Positions 19,305 through 27,770 of a DNA stretch of 64,000 nucleotides are shown piece by piece (within the stretch, counting starts at the first letter, position 1; each line of letters starts with the position of its first letter). Made by a program: the position numbers and the translations under genes. Where the stretch lies: the NCBI RefSeq assembly GCF_006334915.2, contig NZ_VDMA02000024.1, positions 1-64,000 of the forward strand, read 5' to 3'. Below the pieces are notes generated by a model. The model made no database searches. It was not told the origin of the DNA and saw only the letters and a program-made list of their open reading frames with translations. This stretch comes from Microbispora catharanthi. GTDB lineage: Bacteria > Actinomycetota > Actinomycetes > Streptosporangiales > Streptosporangiaceae.

Positions 19305-20321
19305 GTGAGGGCCGCCCGGCTGCACAAGGTGGGCGACATCCGGCTGTCCGAGGAACCTCGCCCCGTTCCCGGGCCCGGCGAGAGCCTGGTACGCGTCACC
19401 GCGGTCGGCCTGTGCGGCTCCGACCTGCACTGGTACTCCGAAGGCGGCATCGGCGACGCGGTGCTGGACGATCCGCTCGTCGTGGGGCACGAGATCGCCG
19501 GAGTGATCGAGGGCGGCCCACGGCACGGCACCCGGGTCGCGGTCGACCCCGCCATCCCCTGCGGTACGTGCGGGGTGTGCGCGACGGGATACGGCAATCT
19601 GTGCCCGGATGTCCGCTTCGCCGGGCACGGCACGCTCGACGGCGGCCTGCGCGAGTGGCTCACCTGGCCCGACGACCTGCTGCACCCGCTGCCCGACGCG
19701 CTCTCCGACAGCGACGGGGCCATGCTCGAACCGCTCGGTGTGGCGATCCATGCCGTGGACCTGGGACATGTGGGGCTCGGGGCGCCGGTCGCCGTCGTCG
19801 GGTGCGGGCCGATCGGGCTGCTGGTGGTCCGGCTCGCCCGGCTCGCCGGCGCCTCGACGGTGGTCGCCGTCGATCCCCTGCCGCACCGCCGCGCCGCCGC
19901 CCTGCGGTTCGGCGCCGACCACGCCCTGTCCCCCGAGGATGCGGGACCCGCCGCGTGGACCGGGATCGACGGGCTTGACGGCCTCGGTGTACGCGTGGCC
20001 TTCGAGGTGGCGGGCGACGACGACGCGGTGCGCGTCGCCATGACCGCGGCCCGGCCCGGCGGCCGGGTCGTGCTGGCCGGCATCCCCGACGAGGACCGCA
20101 CGTCGTTCCCCGCGTCGCTGGCCCGGCGCAAGGGCCTCACGCTCGCGCTGGTCCGGCGGATGAACCTCACCTATCCCCGGGCCATCCGCCTCGTCGAGAA
20201 CGGGTCGGTGGACGTGTCGTCGCTGGTCACCGACCACTTCCCGCTCGCGGCCACGGCGGACGCCTTCGCCGCCGCCGTCTCCCGGCGCGGGCTCAAGGTC
20301 ATGGTGGAACCCCACGGCTGA
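19305..20321 (+). CDS. Zinc-dependent dehydrogenase (L-idonate 5-/sorbitol dehydrogenase type)
   Basis: GTG 19305 is chosen from family alignment (protein begins MRAARLHKVGDIRLSEE; 338 residues), although its own ribosome site is weak. Catalytic zinc ligands are C38-type in VGLCGSDLHWYSEGG and the GHE in VVGHEIAGVIEG. The structural zinc cluster is CGTCGVCATGYGNLC. The NAD(P)-binding loop is VVGCGPIGLLVVRLA near 165. The DLHWYSEGGIG segment is typical of polyol or L-idonate 5-dehydrogenases, which oxidise a sugar alcohol or acid to the keto form with NAD(P). A stronger Shine-Dalgarno (GAGGGGGA, 19271-19278) serves a tiny upstream frame whose stop overlaps this GTG. Confidence 0.88.
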   Translation: MRAARLHKVGDIRLSEEPRPVPGPGESLVRVTAVGLCGSDLHWYSEGGIGDAVLDDPLVVGHEIAGVIEGGPRHGTRVAVDPAIPCGTCGVCATGYGNLCPDVRFAGHGTLDGGLREWLTWPDDLLHPLPDALSDSDGAMLEPLGVAIHAVDLGHVGLGAPVAVVGCGPIGLLVVRLARLAGASTVVAVDPLPHRRAAALRFGADHALSPEDAGPAAWTGIDGLDGLGVRVAFEVAGDDDAVRVAMTAARPGGRVVLAGIPDEDRTSFPASLARRKGLTLALVRRMNLTYPRAIRLVENGSVDVSSLVTDHFPLAATADAFAAAVSRRGLKVMVEPHG

Positions 20322-20352
20322 GGCGCCGGCCCCGGGCTCGGCCTGGGCGGTC

Positions 20353-21120
20353 TCATCGATCGAGAAACTGGTCGTACCCGAGCTTGGCGACCAGGGCGGC
20401 CACCACGCACAGCAGGACGACGCGGACGAACCCCGCGCCCCGGCTGAGCGCCATCCGCGCGCCGATCTGCGCTCCGGCGATGTTGCAGGCGGCCATGGCC
20501 AGGCCGAGCGCCCACACCACGTGGCCCTGCGCGGCGAAGACGACGAGCGCGCCGAGGTTGGTGCCGGTGTTGACGACCTTCGCCGTGGCGGAGGCGTGGA
20601 CGAAGTCCATCCCGAGGATCGAGGTGAACGCGATGAGCAGGAACGTGCCGGTGCCCGGCCCGACGATGCCGTCGTAATAGGCGATGCCGACGCCCGCCAC
20701 GGCGACTCCCGTCACCACCCGCGCACGCGTACGCAGGTGCGGGTGGGGCAGGCGGCCGAACCCCGGCCGCAGGGTCACGAACGCCCCCACACCCAGCAGC
20801 ACGACCATCACCAGTGGCTTCAGCACGTCCGCGTCGAGCAGGGCCGCCGAGGCGGCACCCAGGCCGGCGAACACGACCGCCAGCGCCGCGGCCGGCACGG
20901 CCACCGCCCGGTCGAGCTTCGTCTTCCTCGCGTAGGTGACGGCGGCCGAGCCCGTCCCGAAGATCGCGGCGGACTTGTTCGTCGCCAGCGCCTGGACCGG
21001 CGTGAGACCGGCCAGGAGCAGCACCGGAAGCTGCAGCAGCCCTCCCCCGCCGACGACGGCGTCCACCCATCCGGCGGCCACGGCGGCGAGGAGCAGGAGC
21101 ACGACCTGTCCGGCACCCAT
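20353..21120 (-). CDS. TSUP (TauE/SafE) family membrane transporter
   Basis: The 255-residue protein has eight or so hydrophobic helices in two related halves. The first carries WVDAVVGGGGLLQLPVLLL and LATNKSAAIFGTGSAA; the second carries YYDGIVGPGTGTFLLIAF and SATAKVVNTGTNLGALVVF. These Gly-rich and TNK/TAKVVN motifs define the sulfite/organosulfonate exporter family. The substrate here (sulfite, sulfonate or another small anion) cannot be assigned. It is convergent with the dehydrogenase gene, with 31 bases between stops, and stands as a single gene; the next gene upstream is the DUF2268 protease on the same strand. Confidence 0.9.
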   Translation of the reverse strand: MGAGQVVLLLLAAVAAGWVDAVVGGGGLLQLPVLLLAGLTPVQALATNKSAAIFGTGSAAVTYARKTKLDRAVAVPAAALAVVFAGLGAASAALLDADVLKPLVMVVLLGVGAFVTLRPGFGRLPHPHLRTRARVVTGVAVAGVGIAYYDGIVGPGTGTFLLIAFTSILGMDFVHASATAKVVNTGTNLGALVVFAAQGHVVWALGLAMAACNIAGAQIGARMALSRGAGFVRVVLLCVVAALVAKLGYDQFLDR

Positions 21121-21170
21121 GTGGCTCCGTCCCCCTTTGCACCCGTTTGACCTAGGCTCGACGAGCGAGC

Positions 21171-22055
21171 CTAGCGGGCGGCGGACAGCCCGGCGTTGGC
21201 CAGGATCTCCTTTCTGGGCAACGCCGTGCTCTCGGCGGCGGTCAGCCCCGAGGCGGCGAGGTGGGCGTCGACGATCCGCAGCCCGACAGGGTAGCCCGCG
21301 TGGTCGGGCAGGCCGACGGGCGGCTGCCCCATCAGCTCCGCCGTGGCGTCCCCGTGCACGTACGCGGCGAAGTTGTGCATGCCGGTCAGGTCGAGGGCCC
21401 CGGTGATCGTGGCGTACGCGGTGTCGAGCGCGGGCCCGGCCAGGGAAGCGCTCCACGGCCCGAGCCCCTCCGGTCCGTGCAGCTCGCGGGCGAACGCCTC
21501 GGCGAGCCCTTCGGAGACGACCTGCTCGCCGAGGGTGACGGTCGCGGGGTCCCAGACGACGTTCGAATACCTGACGTTGTGGTTGAGCTCGTGGACGGCG
21601 CAGTGCCCGAGGCGGCCGACGTTGTCCTCCGTCGGCCAGACGAGGAGGTAGACCAGGCCCTTGCCGCTCATGCCGAGGTAGCCGTGGTTGCGCCGCACCA
21701 GGTGCTCCGCGTCCGGGTCGCCGAGGACGATGTAGACCTGCAGCGTCTCGGGGTGCCGGATGCCGGGCACGGCCTCGCGCTGGCGGCTCCACGCGGCGGT
21801 GAGCGCGTCGCCGACCTGCTCCCACACCCCCGCGTCGCGCATCCGCCGCAACGCGGGCAGGTAGCGCTCGTCGTCCCGGTCGACGCGGAACCCGGAGCCC
21901 TTGTGGTGCATGCCGACGACGTCGGCGACGGGCATCCAGGGCACGGCGTCCCACATCGGGCGCAGCATTCCGGTGAGCGCCGCGGGCCGTTCCGCGAGGG
22001 GGGCGGCCAGCAGATCGGCCATCGCGGTGGCCGTGTCGTGAACGATGATCTCCAT
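21171..22055 (-). CDS. DUF2268-type putative zinc protease
   Basis: The 294-residue protein has the HExxH zinc motif as CAVHELNHNVRY (about residues 153-164), and a downstream EGLAEAFARELHG helix supplies the likely third ligand Glu. This arrangement, together with YLLVWPTEDNVGRLG before the motif, matches the DUF2268 family of putative Zn-dependent metallopeptidases. There is no signal peptide, so it should be cytoplasmic. The function is unproven in the family as a whole. It lies 50 bases upstream of the TSUP gene on the same strand. Confidence 0.82.
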   Translation of the reverse strand: MEIIVHDTATAMADLLAAPLAERPAALTGMLRPMWDAVPWMPVADVVGMHHKGSGFRVDRDDERYLPALRRMRDAGVWEQVGDALTAAWSRQREAVPGIRHPETLQVYIVLGDPDAEHLVRRNHGYLGMSGKGLVYLLVWPTEDNVGRLGHCAVHELNHNVRYSNVVWDPATVTLGEQVVSEGLAEAFARELHGPEGLGPWSASLAGPALDTAYATITGALDLTGMHNFAAYVHGDATAELMGQPPVGLPDHAGYPVGLRIVDAHLAASGLTAAESTALPRKEILANAGLSAAR

Positions 22056-22172
22056 GCCACCGACGCTAAAAGCTCACGCTACGTGAGGCTCAAGCGACTT
22101 TCCCCCATGCGAGGGAGGCGCGTCCCGCCCGGTGGGGAGGCCCGGCGAGAACGCGACCACGAGCCTGGAGTC

Positions 22173-23126
22173 ATGGAAACGACACACCTTCGGGAGTCCC
22201 CGCCCGCGCGCACCGGCGCGCTCGCCACCGGCGCCGCGGCGGTGGCCGGTCTCGCGCTGGCCGGCTTCGGAGCGAGCGGGATCGCCTTCGACATCGTGGG
22301 CGGGATCATGGCGGCGATCGCGGCGGTCACCGGGGAGAGCGGCGTCGTCGACCTCGGTTTCGACTGGCCGATGGCCGCCGCCCGCGCCGCCGCGCTCGCC
22401 GCCGGCACGACGCTCCTCGTGACCGCCGTACGGCGTCGCCGCCGCGCACGCGGCGCGTGCGCACGTTGTGGCCGGCCTGCGGGCCACGACGCGGCTCAGC
22501 CCGAAGGCCGCGACGACGCGGGCCACACGCCCCCCGCCGGCGGGGGCCGGGGGGCGTGGCCGGCCCGGGGATCGTGGCAGAGGCTGAGCGTCCGCGCCGG
22601 ATACCTGACTGTGCTGCTCGCGGCCGGTTACGGCGCGCTCAAGGTGCAGTGGGGCCTCGGGGGCACGTTCGGCCTCGCCGATCCCCGGGCGTTCGGGGAC
22701 GTGCACCTGTGGACGCCGGGGCTGGGCGACACCGGGGTGCTGGCGCTGATCGGCGTGGCGCTCGGGCTCGGTTTCGCCCGGACCTGGCGGCCGCCGCTGC
22801 GCATGCCGCGGTGGATGCCGCTGACCGCCGCCTTCGTGGGGAGCGTCATGCTGGTCCCGGTCGGCGTCCTCGGCACGGGGCTGCGCGTCGCGGTCGCCCT
22901 CGGCCTCGCGAAGCCGTCCCTGGAGGGCGTCTCCCCCTGGGTGTTCGACGTCATCTATCCCTGGTTCCTCGCCTGGGGGCTGACGATGGGGACGGCGGCC
23001 GTCGGCTACCACTACCGCACGCGTGGCGTCTGCCGCGCCTGCGGGCGGGGGCGTCCCGCCTTGGTGCGGCACGCCGGTGTCGAGGGGCCGCCGGCACGGG
23101 AGGGGGCCGCGACGACGACACTGTGA
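22173..23126 (+). CDS. Polytopic membrane protein with two CxxC motifs, unrecognised
   Basis: ATG 22173 gives 317 residues. About six hydrophobic segments are visible, the first two at about 12-50 (ALATGAAAVAGLALAGFGASG, shown by position only) and later ones around 145-165, 185-205, 215-245 and 255-275. Between and after them lie two short cysteine pairs, CARCGRPAGH near residue 98 and CRACGRG near residue 291, which could bind zinc. I do not recognise the family. The gene ends 28 bases before a GH13 enzyme gene and may be in one transcript with it and the two-component genes downstream. Confidence 0.75.
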   Translation: METTHLRESPPARTGALATGAAAVAGLALAGFGASGIAFDIVGGIMAAIAAVTGESGVVDLGFDWPMAAARAAALAAGTTLLVTAVRRRRRARGACARCGRPAGHDAAQPEGRDDAGHTPPAGGGRGAWPARGSWQRLSVRAGYLTVLLAAGYGALKVQWGLGGTFGLADPRAFGDVHLWTPGLGDTGVLALIGVALGLGFARTWRPPLRMPRWMPLTAAFVGSVMLVPVGVLGTGLRVAVALGLAKPSLEGVSPWVFDVIYPWFLAWGLTMGTAAVGYHYRTRGVCRACGRGRPALVRHAGVEGPPAREGAATTTL

Positions 23127-23154
23127 CCAGAGGGACGAGCGATGAGGAGCGGAT

Positions 23155-24468
23155 GTGACGTCGTGGAGCGACCACGCGATCTGGTGGCATGTCTACCCGC
23201 TGGGTTTCACCGGCGCCCCGTTGACGGCGGCACCCGGGGAAACGCCGGTCCGGCACCGGCTGCGGCGTCTGGAGAGCTGGCTCGACTACGCCGTGAACCT
23301 CGGCTGTTCGGGTCTCCAGCTCGGCCCGATCTTCGCGTCCGAGACGCACGGGTACGACACGGTGGACCATTTCCGCGTCGATCCCCGGCTCGGGGACGAC
23401 GACGACTTCGACCACCTGGTGGCGCAGGCGCGGCGGCGCGGGCTGCGGGTGCTGCTCGACGGGGTGTTCAACCATGTGGGCAGGGGGTTTCCGGTCTTCA
23501 CGCGGGCACTCGCGGAAGGGCCGGACTCCCCCGCCGCCCGCTGGTTCCGTCCCGGTGACGGCGCCGGCGGCGTCGCCGTGTTCGAGGGCCACGACCACCT
23601 GGTCGCGCTGAACCACGCGGAGCCCGCCGTCCTCGACCACGTCGTACGGGTGATGGGCCACTGGCTCGGCCGCGGCGCGTCCGGCTGGCGGCTCGACGCG
23701 GCGTACGCGGTGCCGCGCGCCTTCTGGCGGGAGGCCGTCACCCGGGTGCGGCGCGAGCATCCGGACGCCTGGTTCGCCGGCGAGGTGATCCACGGCGACT
23801 ACGCGGCGTACGTGACCGAGGGCGGGCTCGACTCGGTGACGCAGTACGAGCTGTGGAAGGCCATCTGGAGCTCGCTCAACGACGGCAACTTCTTCGAACT
23901 CGCCTGGACGCTCGACCGGCACAACCGGCTGCTGGAGGTGTTCGCGCCGATGACGTTCGTCGGCAACCACGACGTGACGCGCCTGGCCAGCAGGCTCGCC
24001 GATCCGCGGCACCTGGGGCACGCGCTGGCCGTCCTGATGACGGTGGGCGGGGTGCCGAGCCTCTACTACGGCGACGAGCAGGCGTTCCTCGGGATCAAGG
24101 AGGAACGCGCCGGAGGCGACGACGCGATCCGGCCCGCCTTCCCTGACGGCCCGGACGACCTGGCGTCGCACGGCATGCCCGTCTACCGGCTCCACCAGCG
24201 GCTGGTCGGGCTGCGCCGCCGGCACCCCTGGCTGGTCCGGGCTCGTACGGAGGCCGAGCACGTCGCCAACAGGGCCCTCGCGCTGCGCAGCCAGGCGGGG
24301 ACGGGAGAAGTCGTCACGCTGCTCAACATCGGCGACGACGCCTACCGCTTCCCCGTGGACGTCTCCCGTCTGACCGTCGCGGAGAGCTGCGCCGGGGCGG
24401 GCGGCCCGGACGAGGATCCCGCTCTCGTGCCCGCGCACGGGTGGCGGGTGCTCGTCCACAGACCGTGA
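23155..24468 (+). CDS. GH13 alpha-amylase-family glycosidase
   Basis: GTG 23155 has GAGGAG about six bases upstream (437 residues). The four GH13 regions are present: region I as LLDGVFNHVG (about 99-108), region II as GWRLDAAYAVP with the nucleophile Asp (near 182), the acid/base Glu in WFAGEVIHGD (near 207), and region IV as FVGNHDVTRLA (near 268). The chain is short, with a small C-terminal beta domain (EVVTLLNIGDDAYRFPVD) and no signal peptide, so it is a cytoplasmic alpha-glucan or trehalose/maltose-acting enzyme. Exact specificity is not clear. A two-component pair follows 43 bases later. Confidence 0.9.
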   Translation: MTSWSDHAIWWHVYPLGFTGAPLTAAPGETPVRHRLRRLESWLDYAVNLGCSGLQLGPIFASETHGYDTVDHFRVDPRLGDDDDFDHLVAQARRRGLRVLLDGVFNHVGRGFPVFTRALAEGPDSPAARWFRPGDGAGGVAVFEGHDHLVALNHAEPAVLDHVVRVMGHWLGRGASGWRLDAAYAVPRAFWREAVTRVRREHPDAWFAGEVIHGDYAAYVTEGGLDSVTQYELWKAIWSSLNDGNFFELAWTLDRHNRLLEVFAPMTFVGNHDVTRLASRLADPRHLGHALAVLMTVGGVPSLYYGDEQAFLGIKEERAGGDDAIRPAFPDGPDDLASHGMPVYRLHQRLVGLRRRHPWLVRARTEAEHVANRALALRSQAGTGEVVTLLNIGDDAYRFPVDVSRLTVAESCAGAGGPDEDPALVPAHGWRVLVHRP

Positions 24469-24511
24469 CCGGACGGCACGGCATGCGCCGCGAGTGCGGG
24501 AGCATCGAACC

Positions 24512-25864
24512 GTGAACCGCGTCCTCGCCCCGCTGATCGACAGGGTCACCTACCGCAGGTGGGCCTGTCTGATCGTCGGCGGGGCCCTGCTCATGCCCTA
24601 CATGATGGCCGGAGAGGTCGCGACGGCGCTGTGGCGTCCGACGCCGGACGTCGGCGATCCGCTGCTGTCGGTGCAGCCGTTGATCTTCATCGGGGTGCTC
24701 CCGGCGGTGGCCGTGTCGGGGCTGTTCCTGCCGGTCCGGGCCTTCGAGGTCGCCGCCGCCCGCACGTTGCTGGGCGCGGCCGTCGAGACCCCGCCGTCTT
24801 CGGTCCGGCGGACATGGTCGGAACGCCGCCGGACCGCGGCGTGGTTCACCCTGCACCTGGGGATCGGCGGCCTGGTGAGCGGCGTGACGCTGGCCATGGT
24901 GCCGTTCACGGTCTGGCTGGCGGTCCTCCCGCTGGCGGGGGATCACCTCGGGCTGGTGGACCGCGGGATCCGCGCCGGCTGGGCCACGATGTGGGGTCCG
25001 CCTGCCGGGCTGGCCGTCCTCGTCTGCCTGCTCTTCCTCGCGGTCGGCGCCGGGGCGCTGCTCGCCCGCCTGGCCCCCGCGTTTCTCGGGCCGTCCGCGG
25101 CCGACCGGCTCGCCCTGGCGCGGCAGGCGGCCCATCGGCTGGCCGTGCGCAACCGGCTCGCCAGGGAGCTGCACGACTCGGTGGGCCACGCCCTCAGCGT
25201 GGTGACCGTGCAGGCCGCCGCCGCGGGCCGGGTGCTCGACCGGAACCCCGCCGCCGCCCGGGCCGCTCTGGAGGCGATCGAGACCTCCGCCCGGAGCGCG
25301 CTGGACGAGCTCGACCATGTCATCGGCGTGCTGCGGGAGGGCGCGGGGCGGGCCTCCCCCGAGCCGTCCCTCGGCGACCTCCCCGCGTTGCTCGACGCCG
25401 CCGTCACCGGGGACAGACCGGTCGTCCGGCGGCTTGGCGACCTGTCCGGCGTGCCTCCCGTGATCTCCCGGGAGGCCTACCGCGTCGCGCAGGAGGCGTT
25501 GACCAACGCGATCCGGCACGGCACGGGCCCGATCGAGGTGGACGCCGAGGTGCGCGACCGCGTCCTGGAGATGTGCGTGCGCAACGAGGTCCGTGCGCAT
25601 CACCGGCGGGGCCCCACCGGACCACGCCGGCGCGGCAGGAGCGGCAGGAGCGGCGGCAGGGCGGGGCACGGGCTGGACGGCATCCGGGAGCGGGTGACGC
25701 TGCTCGGCGGCCGGATGGAGGCGGAAGGCGACGGCGAGACGTGGCGGGTCGAGGTCCGCGTCCCGCTTCCGGGCGCGGATGCCGCCCTGCTCCCGGACAC
25801 ACGCGGCGACAGCGCGGGCGAGGGCATGGGCGAGGAATCCGGTGAGGGGCGGACGGGGACATGA
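24512..25864 (+). CDS. NarL-type sensor histidine kinase
   Basis: GTG 24512 is chosen because GGGAG lies 10 bases upstream (450 residues). The N-terminal half has about four membrane helices (residues about 16-35, 55-75, 110-140, 162-190) with little outside the membrane. HisKA_3 follows with the phosphoacceptor H221 in LARELHDSVGHALS. The ATPase domain has the N-box as AQEALTNAIRHG and the G-box as GHGLDGIRERV near the end, with an Arg/Gly-rich linker between them. It should phosphorylate the response regulator encoded immediately downstream, whose start overlaps its stop by four bases (ATGA). The stimulus is unknown. Confidence 0.92.
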   Translation: MNRVLAPLIDRVTYRRWACLIVGGALLMPYMMAGEVATALWRPTPDVGDPLLSVQPLIFIGVLPAVAVSGLFLPVRAFEVAAARTLLGAAVETPPSSVRRTWSERRRTAAWFTLHLGIGGLVSGVTLAMVPFTVWLAVLPLAGDHLGLVDRGIRAGWATMWGPPAGLAVLVCLLFLAVGAGALLARLAPAFLGPSAADRLALARQAAHRLAVRNRLARELHDSVGHALSVVTVQAAAAGRVLDRNPAAARAALEAIETSARSALDELDHVIGVLREGAGRASPEPSLGDLPALLDAAVTGDRPVVRRLGDLSGVPPVISREAYRVAQEALTNAIRHGTGPIEVDAEVRDRVLEMCVRNEVRAHHRRGPTGPRRRGRSGRSGGRAGHGLDGIRERVTLLGGRMEAEGDGETWRVEVRVPLPGADAALLPDTRGDSAGEGMGEESGEGRTGT

Positions 25865-26508
25865 ACACGAGCATCGGGGTGCTGCTGGCCGACGACGAGG
25901 ACCTGATCCGCACCGGCCTGCGGATCATCATCGAGTCCGAGCCCGGCCTGAGCGTCGTGGGCGAGGCCGCCGACGGCGCGGCGGCGGTGTCGCTGGCCCG
26001 CTCGCTCCGGCCCGACGTCGTCCTGATGGACGTGCGCATGCCCGCGGTGGACGGCATCCAGGCGACGCGGGCCCTTACCGCCGCGGCGAGCGCGCCCAAG
26101 GTGGTCGTGGTGACGACCTTCGAGAACGACGACTACGTCTACGAGGCGCTACGGGCCGGCGCGAGCGGCTTCCTGCTCAAGCGGGCGAGGGCGGACGAGC
26201 TCGTCCAGGCGATCCGGGTGGTGGCGGCGGGCGAGTCGCTGCTGTTCCCCGCCGCCATCCGCTCGCTGGTCGCGGCCCGCGGCGCCGCCCGCGCCGTCCC
26301 CGGCATCGGCAGGCTGACCGCGCGTGAGGGGGACGTGCTGCGGCTGATGGCACGCGGCATGTCGAACGCCGAGATCGCCGCCGAGCTCGTCGTCGGCACG
26401 GAGACCGTCAAGACCCACGTGGGAAACGTCCTGACCAAGCTGGGCGCCCGCGACCGCACGCAGGCGGTGGTCGCCGCCTACGAGTCGGGCTTCGTCTCCC
26501 CCCGCTGA
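25861..26508 (+). CDS. NarL/LuxR-type response regulator
   Basis: The 215-residue protein has a receiver domain (residues 5-120) with the acidic pair DDED at 11-14, phosphoacceptor D57 in VVLMDVRMPAVDG, and the conserved Lys in FLLKRARADEL near 104. A LuxR-type HTH spans about 145-210 (LTAREGDVLRLMARGMSNAE, then VKTHVGNVLTKLGARDRTQA). It is the partner of the overlapping upstream kinase. Likely targets include its own operon or neighbours, but no operator could be identified. Confidence 0.94.
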   Translation: MNTSIGVLLADDEDLIRTGLRIIIESEPGLSVVGEAADGAAAVSLARSLRPDVVLMDVRMPAVDGIQATRALTAAASAPKVVVVTTFENDDYVYEALRAGASGFLLKRARADELVQAIRVVAAGESLLFPAAIRSLVAARGAARAVPGIGRLTAREGDVLRLMARGMSNAEIAAELVVGTETVKTHVGNVLTKLGARDRTQAVVAAYESGFVSPR

Positions 26509-26716
26509 GCGAGGCGACCCGCGTCACCACCGGCAAGCGCCTGGTCGAGCCATCCGGCCTGGATCTGAAGGCGCAGAAAGCTCTGAGCAGCACCGGCATG
26601 GTCGCCGAGGAGAACGACATGACATCGAGCATCCCGCCGACTGCACGGTGAGGTGCGAGCACCGGGCCGTACCGGATGCGCGGATGTCCGCTGTCGGGGT
26701 GCCTTGATCCTGGAGC

Positions 26717-27298
26717 TCACGTGTTCGGCGGTGTGGCACGCATGCCTTCGAGCAGGGTGGCGAGGTAGCGGTGGGCGGTATCGATCCGGTCGGTGGGGGT
26801 GCCGCCGTGGACGGTCACGGCGTGGGCGATGCCGCACATGAGCGGGACAAGGTCGGCGGCGGCGAGGTCGGAGCGGACGACTCTGGCGTCGCGGGCCCGC
26901 CCGAGGAGTGTGGTGCCGGCGGACGCGAGTGACTCTTTGAGTTCCGTGGTGCGCGGCAGGGTGTCCGTGGTCGCGGCGGCGACCGGGGGCAGGGCGGGGT
27001 CGGTGACCTGTGCTTCGACGATGCGGGACAGGAAACCCTCCAGCGCCCGCCAGGGGTCGGCGTCGGCCAGAGCCTGCTCGCCATGCGCGGCCAGGGCTTC
27101 CAGGCAGGGAGCGGCGACGGTCTCCAGCAGTGCCTCGGGGGTGGCGAAGTGCCGGTAGACCGTGGCGACCCCGAGTCCTGCCCGGCGTGCGACGTCGTTC
27201 AGCTGCAATACGGCGCCCTGGTCGACCAGGTCGCGGGCGGTGGCGACGATCCGCTCCCAGTTGCGGGCGGCGTCTTTGCGCAGCTGTGTGGTCATCAT
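26717..27298 (-). CDS. TetR-family regulator
   Basis: The 193-residue protein has an N-terminal HTH with LNDVARRAGLGVATVYRHFATPEALL (key part VARRAGLGVATVYRHF at about 38-53), followed by a C-terminal helical domain of the TetR_C_33/SBD type (PWRALEGFLSRIVEAQ, LLEGM near the end). It lies on the same strand as an SDR gene about 470 bases upstream. A pair of palindromic sites in front of that SDR (28691-28743) would be natural targets for this regulator, but the link is inference. No good Shine-Dalgarno precedes the tandem ATG ATG at 27298. Confidence 0.88.
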   Translation of the reverse strand: MMTTQLRKDAARNWERIVATARDLVDQGAVLQLNDVARRAGLGVATVYRHFATPEALLETVAAPCLEALAAHGEQALADADPWRALEGFLSRIVEAQVTDPALPPVAAATTDTLPRTTELKESLASAGTTLLGRARDARVVRSDLAAADLVPLMCGIAHAVTVHGGTPTDRIDTAHRYLATLLEGMRATPPNT

Positions 27299-27770
27299 GT
27301 GGGAAGAATCCAGGTTGCTCGTCTTGGTTCACCGGCTCGTCGTCTGATCATATGCGGGCGTTCCCGGGGGACCTGGCTGTCGGGCGGTGGGCGGGCCGCC
27401 TGGCCTGCCCACCGCAGGCTGTCAGCGCGCGTCGTGCTCCTGGCCGAGGAGCCGGCGGCGCGGCGGACCGGTCGACCTGGGCCTCCGGTGCCGCGTGGGA
27501 GGGCGGAGGCGGTCTGCTCGGCGGCCGTGCGCACCTGGACTGGCGTGAGGGAGTTGAGCACCGGCGCGCTGACGAGGTCAGGTACTGGGCGAGCAGGAGG
27601 TGCTGTCCGGATTCGTGGAGCTGGTGCCGGATCGCGGCGGCCAGGTCGGTGCGGGTGTCCACTCGGGCGAAGGTTGCGGTGGGAGTTCGGTGTGTTTTTC
27701 GAGAGAGCGACGAGAGCGAGCGGCGCTGGTCGTGTGACCGGTGGGCGGCTGGGGACGCACCTGGGGATGG
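27299..27770. other. Gap with a possible frame-split gene remnant
   Basis: On the minus strand a frame beginning at GTG 27662 reads DTRTDLAAAIRHQLHESGQH and LLLAQYL. After one shift near 27600 another frame continues PDLVSAPVLNSLTPVQVRTA, AEQTASALP. The two halves look like one ordinary helical protein broken by a single frameshift. It then dissolves into Arg/Pro-rich sequence towards 27400. I do not recognise the family and cannot exclude chance. Confidence 0.35.

Noticed and set aside
26509-26716. Plus-strand frame continuing after the response regulator with protein-like composition (KRLVEPSGLDLKAQKALSST)
   Set aside because: It has no start codon or recognised homologue; too short to call.
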